DNA of 33,682 nt, taken from contig SXTU01000038.1 of the NCBI GenBank assembly GCA_005791875.1, forward strand, positions 1-33,682. Direction: 5' to 3'. Under the pieces are notes generated by a model. That model ran no database searches. It worked only from the letters and a program-made list of their open reading frames with translations, and was not told the DNA's origin. Every line of letters begins with the position of its first letter. The stretch's first letter is position 1. This DNA comes from Verrucomicrobiales bacterium. Its GTDB lineage: Bacteria > Verrucomicrobiota > Verrucomicrobiia > Limisphaerales > SXTU01. This document shows, one piece after another, positions 30,501 to 33,682 of this stretch. The position numbers were made by a program, and so were the translations under genes.

Positions 30501-30667
30501 ACCGCGCCAAGTTGGACGCCGACGCGCGAGGTCGTTGCCTTGATTTGCTCCTGTCGCAACTCCTGCTGGAGCAACTTGTCGCCGCTCTTGGCGAGATCCG
30601 CGCGGGCGGGCGGGGTGAACAGGGCCCCGGCGGCAACCGCCAGAGCGAGAATGGTTTTGCAGTTCAT
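27554..30667 (-). CDS. Giant secreted Gln/Ala/Lys-rich coiled-coil protein
   Basis: This 1037-residue protein is started at the ATG at 30667 (MNCKTILALAVAAGALFTPP, a signal peptide, cleaved near ARA-D); the track adds 44 unlikely residues. About residues 30-300 are helical and more ordinary (GVQLGAVIEEYERNGLEGDD). About 300-1000 is almost pure heptad-like sequence rich in A, K, E and Q. A tandem KPGEG/QPGEG run lies inside (coding DNA about 28230-28340). The last 45 residues regain order (FLGLPARDRNALLQSQTERA then PEEYSPLVEQYLKNL), resembling the tail of large helical proteins found near Bat-type aerotolerance loci in related bacteria. The function is unknown; it may be a periplasmic spacer or scaffold. 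Long plus-strand ORFs over it are shadows of the biased composition. Confidence 0.75.
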   Translation of the reverse strand: MNCKTILALAVAAGALFTPPARADLAKSGDKLLQQELRQEQIKATTSRVGVQLGAVIEEYERNGLEGDDVVVLKAIRSVLDKLTEKEIARVVTLLQQTRTTTDVDAGRRNALDAFAGQKGVTVQLRALLLEYQRQQALQEIAARFAALARRQGENLKEVIGLATLTKGRDARRSETAHTVALQLQETEQSTIGDEAKIVLTKLAKVVAAMDGAAAERPRTALTKAEDSRLAATLVSATGDLKSANLLSAAGNEKRARDVFQDLAKLLQPARDNLEVMKQALRDLEKAIEQQKEVKAETKEATSPRAEKTDVADAEKKQAEVVDKTDSIREDVEKAAPKAAEELKAAVEKQQEARAQLQQDQPRRTPTESPVTEKQEQALAKMADAKKTLEQQIAKAEAQQQKPKDKLADLKELKKKVEELAAKQEQVQESAAAAEKAAAAEKKPEKLAEQAAKQESVKAETQQTQQDAAANAPDAAKTLGEAVRQQEKSQQALENKANAPMAQQAAKDALDKAAQQIDSQIAKLEKAKEDLAKLDKLGQEIGKIMQEQQKLAMDTAKGAEKPENKASPQTPKEQGDLAKQTEAAKNDAKEVSPEAANDLGKAKENMADAKANLDKPDAAKARPDQAQAQANLQAAKNAVEQKKQELAKELGQPPPNNTPQLAKASEAVAAAQQQVNQALAKLDQPAGLQELLKQKQQEIAAAVGEKAKAQPQSKPVAEAKAASEKAAEQLGKNDLKAAVGEMAKAQKGLQEAAKAEGKPAGEKADGAPADAKPADAKPGESKPGEGKPGEGKPGEGKPGEGQPGEGQPDGSPQAAKPTPSLPQLAKQQADVKALTEMLAASQAAQQAAQPLDSAAQSIAPLAAGEAGPLPQQAQMSLEKALAALTQAAAQANAGKAQPAQGNAEAAQAALAQAAAALALAQEGVGQQMAQQGQGQKGQGESQQKGKGQAKGPGEGKPDPNSKEGQGDGKGNFDGQAGADGKTRGDVKGASGFLGLPARDRNALLQSQTERAPEEYSPLVEQYLKNLSDSAGSKPRRK

Positions 30668-30778
30668 GATTTGGGCAAAGTTCGCCGGACGTTCAACACG
30701 TCCCACAGGAACAACAGCACGGTAAGCAGACGGCAGCGGGAGGCAATGGGATTCACGTTTATGCGCGGCGGCAATGAT

Positions 30779-30850
30779 GGGAACACTCCGGTCCCCCATC
30801 AGGCGCCACAGCCGCCTCGACCCATATTGATAGGGGACAAGAGTGTCTCC
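30779..30850. repeat. Inverted repeat in the divergent promoter gap
   Basis: GGGAACACTCCGGTCCCC (30779-30796) and GGGGACAAGAGTGTCTCC (30833-30850) are imperfect inverted arms in the 227-bp space between the coiled-coil gene and the MscS gene. It could sit within or next to both promoters. Confidence 0.65.
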
Positions 30851-30894
30851 TCCACGCTTGCGGGCGGGCCGCTCCTATCCGCACACTTTATCGC

Positions 30895-32013
30895 ATGACT
30901 TCAAAGTGGAAGTTCCTCGGGTTATCCGCCGTATTGTGGCTGGGGTTGTTCATCACCCTGCCGCATTGGCTCGGCGCGCAGACGAACACCAGCGCTGCCG
31001 CCAACGCCGGCACGAACGCCCCGGCGCGTGCCGCCACCGCCACGAACCTGCTCACGCAGCTCGCCGGCGAGCGCGCGGATGTGCTCACGTTCGGCCTGGA
31101 CAGCTTCGAGCCGCTCCGCACATCGTTCCTCGGCAACCCGCTGTGGCAATACCTCGCCTCGCTCATCTACATCGTGCTGGCGTTTTACGTGGCGAAGTTC
31201 CTCGACTGGCTCACGCGCGTTTGGCTGCGCAAGTTCACGGGCAAGACCAAGACTTCGCTCGACGACCAGCTCCTCGAAGTGCTCAACGGGCCCATCAAGG
31301 TCATCGCGTTCGTCGTCTTCCTGCACATCGGCCTGAGCATCTCGCACTGGCCGCCGGAGGCCGAGCTGTGGCTGCACAAGGCGTTCGTCGTCATCCTCGC
31401 CGTCTCGCTCACCTACATGGGGCTCAAGGTCACGGACGTGCTGGTGGACATCTGGCGCGAGCGCGGCGCGGACGTGGAGAAAGGCACGAACGACCAGCTC
31501 TTCATCGTCATCCGCAAGGGCATCAAGGCGTTCTTCCTCGTCATCGCCGCGCTGGTCACGATGCAGAACCTCGGGGTGAACGTGACCGCCGCCATCGCTT
31601 CGCTGTCCATCGGCGGCCTGGCCATCGGTCTCGCGGCGCAGGACACGCTGGCGAATCTCTCCGGCGCAGTGGCCATCTTTGCCGACAAGCCCTTCCGCGT
31701 GGGCGATCGCGTGCAGGTGGACAAGGTGGACGGCACGGTGGAAGGCATCGGCATGCGCAGCACGCGCGTGCGCAGCCTGGACGGCCACCTCGTCACCATC
31801 CCGAACAAGACGATGGGCAACGCGACGATCACGAACGTCACGGCGCGGCCCAACATCAAGACGGAGATGAACCTCGGCATCACTTACGACACGCCGACGG
31901 AGAAGGTGAAGCGCGCGACGGCCATTCTCGAAGAAGTCTATCGCGCGCACCCGCTCACGACGGACGTGTGGATCAGCTTCAACCGCTTCGACGCGTCCGC
32001 ATTGAACATCTAG
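30895..32013 (+). CDS. mscS: MscS-family mechanosensitive channel, shortened by an in-frame TAG
   Basis: The 372-residue product has a signal-like N-terminal segment and then about four hydrophobic helices. These lead to the pore helix NVTAAIASLSIGGLAIGLAA and the beta domain VAIFADKPFRVGDRVQV. GTVEGIGMRSTRVRSLDG and the IPNKTM segment are typical of MscS/YnaI-type channels that open under membrane tension. The frame stops at TAG (32011-32013) just after FNRFDASALNI. The same frame then continues with convincing MscS C-terminal sequence for 48 codons, so the native gene was 30895-32160. The product lacks part of the C-terminal cytoplasmic domain. It diverges from the coiled-coil gene and is convergent with potC. 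Confidence 0.88.
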   Translation: MTSKWKFLGLSAVLWLGLFITLPHWLGAQTNTSAAANAGTNAPARAATATNLLTQLAGERADVLTFGLDSFEPLRTSFLGNPLWQYLASLIYIVLAFYVAKFLDWLTRVWLRKFTGKTKTSLDDQLLEVLNGPIKVIAFVVFLHIGLSISHWPPEAELWLHKAFVVILAVSLTYMGLKVTDVLVDIWRERGADVEKGTNDQLFIVIRKGIKAFFLVIAALVTMQNLGVNVTAAIASLSIGGLAIGLAAQDTLANLSGAVAIFADKPFRVGDRVQVDKVDGTVEGIGMRSTRVRSLDGHLVTIPNKTMGNATITNVTARPNIKTEMNLGITYDTPTEKVKRATAILEEVYRAHPLTTDVWISFNRFDASALNI

Positions 32014-32160
32014 GTGATCCACTGGTGGAACGGCGTGGAGCCGCAGGCGCACCTCGCGGGGATGCAGGAGCTGAACCTGGAGATCAAGCGCCGCTTCGAG
32101 GCCCAGCGCATCGAGTTCGCCTACCCGACGCAGACGGTGCATTTGAAGACGAGGAGTTGA
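32014..32160 (+). pseudogene. Detached 3' end of the mscS reading frame
   Basis: Straight after the TAG, the same frame reads VIHWWNGVEPQAHLAGMQEL, then NLEIKRRFEAQRIEFAYPTQ and TVHLKTRS before TGA at 32158. This is the usual end of MscS-type channels (IHWW..., EIKRRFE, IEFAYPTQT). It has no start of its own. Only a single-base change such as TTG to TAG is needed to explain the break. Confidence 0.85.
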
Positions 32161-32195
32161 GCGTGAAGGGGCGCGTCGGTCGCCGAGGGCAGAGC

Positions 32196-32993
32196 TCAGT
32201 TCTTGACCTCTGTGCGCCCGCGCAGCCATGAGACCGTCACGACCGTCAGAGCGGACACGAGGACGATGAGGGTGGCGAGGGCGTTGATGTCGGGCGTGAG
32301 GCCGCGCTTCACCGAGGAGTAGATCAGGATGGGCAACGTGGTCGAGCCGGGGCCGCTTGTGAAGAAGCTCACCACGAAATCATCCAGGCTCAACGTGAAC
32401 GCCAGCAGCCCGCCCGCTACAATGCCCGGCACCATCAGCGGAAACGTCACGTGCCGGAACGTCAGCCACGGCCCCGCACCGAGATCGGCAGCGGCTTCCT
32501 CAAGCTGCGGGTCGCAGTCGGCCATTCGCGCGCGCACGACGATGGCGACGAAGGGGATTTGAAATGTGATGTGCGCGAGCGTCATTGTGATCATGCCGAG
32601 TTCAAAACCCGCGAGCCATTTGCGAATGACCGCGAAGAAGAGCAGCAGCGCAACCGCCATCACGATGTCTGGGATGAACACCGGCACATGCAGGACGTGG
32701 TGGAAGAGGCGCTTAAAGGGGAACTCGTAGCGGCTCATGCCGTAGGCCAGCACCGAGCCGAGCAGCACCGAGAAGAACGTGCTGGTGCACGCGAGTTCGA
32801 TGGTGTTGATCGCGGCGGAGATGGCCGGGTCGTTGTCAATCAGCCGGAGATACCAATCCACCGTGAAGCCCTGCCACGCGACGCCATAGCGCGCGGCGTT
32901 GAAGGAATACACGATGATGACCGCCAGCGGCGCGTAGAGGAAGACGAACACCAACAGCGCGGCCAGCGCGGTCAAAGGCGAGCGGCGGGTCAT
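32196..32993 (-). CDS. potC: ABC transporter permease, spermidine/putrescine type (PotC-like)
   Basis: This is a 265-residue inner-membrane permease started at the ATG at 32993 (MTRRSPLTALAALLVFVFLY). The track start at 33182 runs through a palindromic repeat (PLTPALSPGEGEG) and is not credible. About six membrane segments are visible. The EAA loop that contacts the ATPase is EEAAADLGAGPWLTFRHVTF followed by PLMVPGI. LSLDDFVVSFFTSGPGSTTL is characteristic of PotC. The partner permease lies upstream on the same strand; the ATPase PotA and binding protein PotD would lie beyond the right edge. The neighbouring permease suggests uptake of polyamines or a related compound. Confidence 0.88.
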   Translation of the reverse strand: MTRRSPLTALAALLVFVFLYAPLAVIIVYSFNAARYGVAWQGFTVDWYLRLIDNDPAISAAINTIELACTSTFFSVLLGSVLAYGMSRYEFPFKRLFHHVLHVPVFIPDIVMAVALLLFFAVIRKWLAGFELGMITMTLAHITFQIPFVAIVVRARMADCDPQLEEAAADLGAGPWLTFRHVTFPLMVPGIVAGGLLAFTLSLDDFVVSFFTSGPGSTTLPILIYSSVKRGLTPDINALATLIVLVSALTVVTVSWLRGRTEVKN

Positions 32994-33055
32994 GGGGTGC
33001 TTGGTGGTGTGTATGAGATGAAGCACACCGCAGGACGCTCGTGAGCGACGCGCGA

Positions 33056-33096
33056 CTCCCTCTCCCTCACCGGGAGAGAGGGCCGGGGTGAGGGGG
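33056..33096 (-). repeat. Palindromic repeat, valS-insert family, copy 1
   Basis: GAGGGCCGGGGTGAGGGGG at the right end is the reverse complement of the valS-insert left end (CCCCCTCACCCCGGCCCTC). The inner part folds as CTCCCTCACCGGGAG. Confidence 0.8.
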
Positions 33097-33186
33097 CAAG
33101 TCGTCCAGAAGTGCGAAGTGCCAAGCACAAAGGAAACGCAGCCCAGCCAGATTTTGAATCCCAGTGCCCCGTTACTTCGCACGCCG

Positions 33187-33224
33187 CCCCCTCACCCTGC
33201 CCTCTCCCCCGATGGGGGAGAGGG
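33187..33224 (+). repeat. Palindromic repeat, valS-insert family, copy 2
   Basis: CCCCCTCACCCTGCCCTCTC leads into CCCCCGATGGGGG, the same layout as the valS insert. It is inverted relative to copy 1, so the two form a divergent pair about 90 bp apart. The 289-bp gap between potB and potC (32994-33282) otherwise shows no gene. Confidence 0.8.
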
Positions 33225-33282
33225 TGGTCGTAGGAGGCCGCAAAGCTACGCTGATTAGCCAGTCGGAAAAGCAGAGCAGCCT

Positions 33283-33682
33283 TCATGGCAACGCGACCTC
33301 CCTCCGGCCCTTCGTGACGCGCGTGTGCAGCCACAGGCTGATGAGCATCACCACCAGCGCCGCCACCGCGATGGCCGAGCCGAACGGCCAGTCGCGGCTC
33401 GCGCCGAACTGCTGCTGCACCGCGTTGCCGAGCAGCGCGACCTTCGCGCCGCCGAGCAAATCAGGAATGACGAACTGTCCCGTCGCCGGGAGGAACACGA
33501 GGATTCCGCCCGCGATCATGCCGGGCCGGATCTGCGGCATTACGGCATGCCAGAAGGCGCGCAATGGCGACGCGCCCAAATCTTCCGCCGCCTCAGTGAG
33601 CGACCAGTCCACCTTCTCCACGCTCGCGTAGAGCGGGAGGATCATGAACGGCAGGTAGTCGCAAACCATCGCGAGCATCACG
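33283..33682 (-). CDS. potB: ABC transporter permease, spermidine/putrescine type (PotB-like), C-terminal part
   Basis: This frame runs off the right edge; only the last 133 or so residues are seen. YLPFMILPLYASVEKVDWSL and the EAA loop EAAEDLGASPLRAFWHAVMP followed by QIRPGMIAGG are typical of PotB permeases, as is the final membrane helix (AIAVAALVVMLISLWLHTRV). The M shown by the track at 33681 is a GTG codon at the window edge and not a real start. It lies upstream of potC on the same strand, but a repeat-filled 289-bp gap separates them, unusually large for this pair. Confidence 0.85.
   Translation of the reverse strand, partial: VMLAMVCDYLPFMILPLYASVEKVDWSLTEAAEDLGASPLRAFWHAVMPQIRPGMIAGGILVFLPATGQFVIPDLLGGAKVALLGNAVQQQFGASRDWPFGSAIAVAALVVMLISLWLHTRVTKGRREVALP

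Noticed and set aside
28928-30898. 656-residue Leu/Arg-rich plus-strand ORF
   Set aside because: It is the complement of the coiled-coil gene; the Leu richness simply mirrors Lys/Glu/Gln codons.
32994-33182. N-terminal extension of potC
   Set aside because: The added residues include PLTPALSPGEGEG, the translation of a palindromic repeat, and the normal permease start is at 32993.

Overview
The window looks like a chromosomal contig from a GC-rich Verrucomicrobiota bacterium, probably Limisphaerales/Pedosphaera-like. This is inferred from gene content: a DUF1501 Tat protein, a CxxCH cytochrome fused to leucine-rich repeats, a formylglycine-type sulfatase, a TIGR03790 protein, a GxxExxY protein, and many different palindromic intergenic repeats. 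Most genes have no obvious Shine-Dalgarno. No taxonomic marker gene is present, so the assignment is moderate.

Positions 1-3320 are a decayed mobile-element zone. It holds the N-terminal part of an IS21-family transposase running off the left edge, an IS256-like transposase fragment, a broken tyrosine integrase, tRNA-Met(CAT), a PIN-toxin/RHH-antitoxin pair, a mosaic of three truncated genes (unknown, ADP-ribosylglycohydrolase, SbcD), a second integrase fragment, and tRNA-Arg(CCT). Each integrase fragment diverges from its tRNA with a spacer of exactly 90 bp, and both tRNAs carry an A31/G39 mismatch under the anticodon loop.

Positions 3323-11896 are ordinary chromosome. A minus-strand cluster encodes an esterase, an SDR oxidoreductase and a small membrane protein. 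A prenyltransferase-like alpha/alpha protein lies on the plus strand. A minus-strand cluster encodes a DUF1501 protein, an MBL hydrolase and a TIGR03790 protein; divergent from it is citramalate synthase cimA (isoleucine/branched-chain precursor synthesis). Between cimA and valS sits a compact 476-bp unit: a GxxExxY gene bracketed by perfect 33-bp inverted repeats. valS itself carries a palindromic repeat inserted in frame in its editing-domain region.

Positions 15240-27337 hold a terminator, a cytochrome/LRR protein, a Tat-exported enolase-superfamily enzyme, radical SAM and universal stress proteins, a rhomboid protease, a membrane protein plus M48 metalloprotease pair, a secreted alpha/beta hydrolase, a sulfatase and a transketolase. 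Nearly every longer gap holds a different inverted-repeat family. Positions 27554-33682 hold a giant secreted coiled-coil protein, a divergent MscS channel interrupted by an in-frame TAG, and two polyamine-type ABC permeases (potC complete, potB partial), separated by two copies of the same palindrome that invaded valS.

The best candidates for something undescribed are the inverted-repeat-bounded GxxExxY unit, which has a PD-(D/E)XK-like signature, and the twin tRNA/90-bp/integrase modules. All assignments come from reading the sequence; no database search was run.
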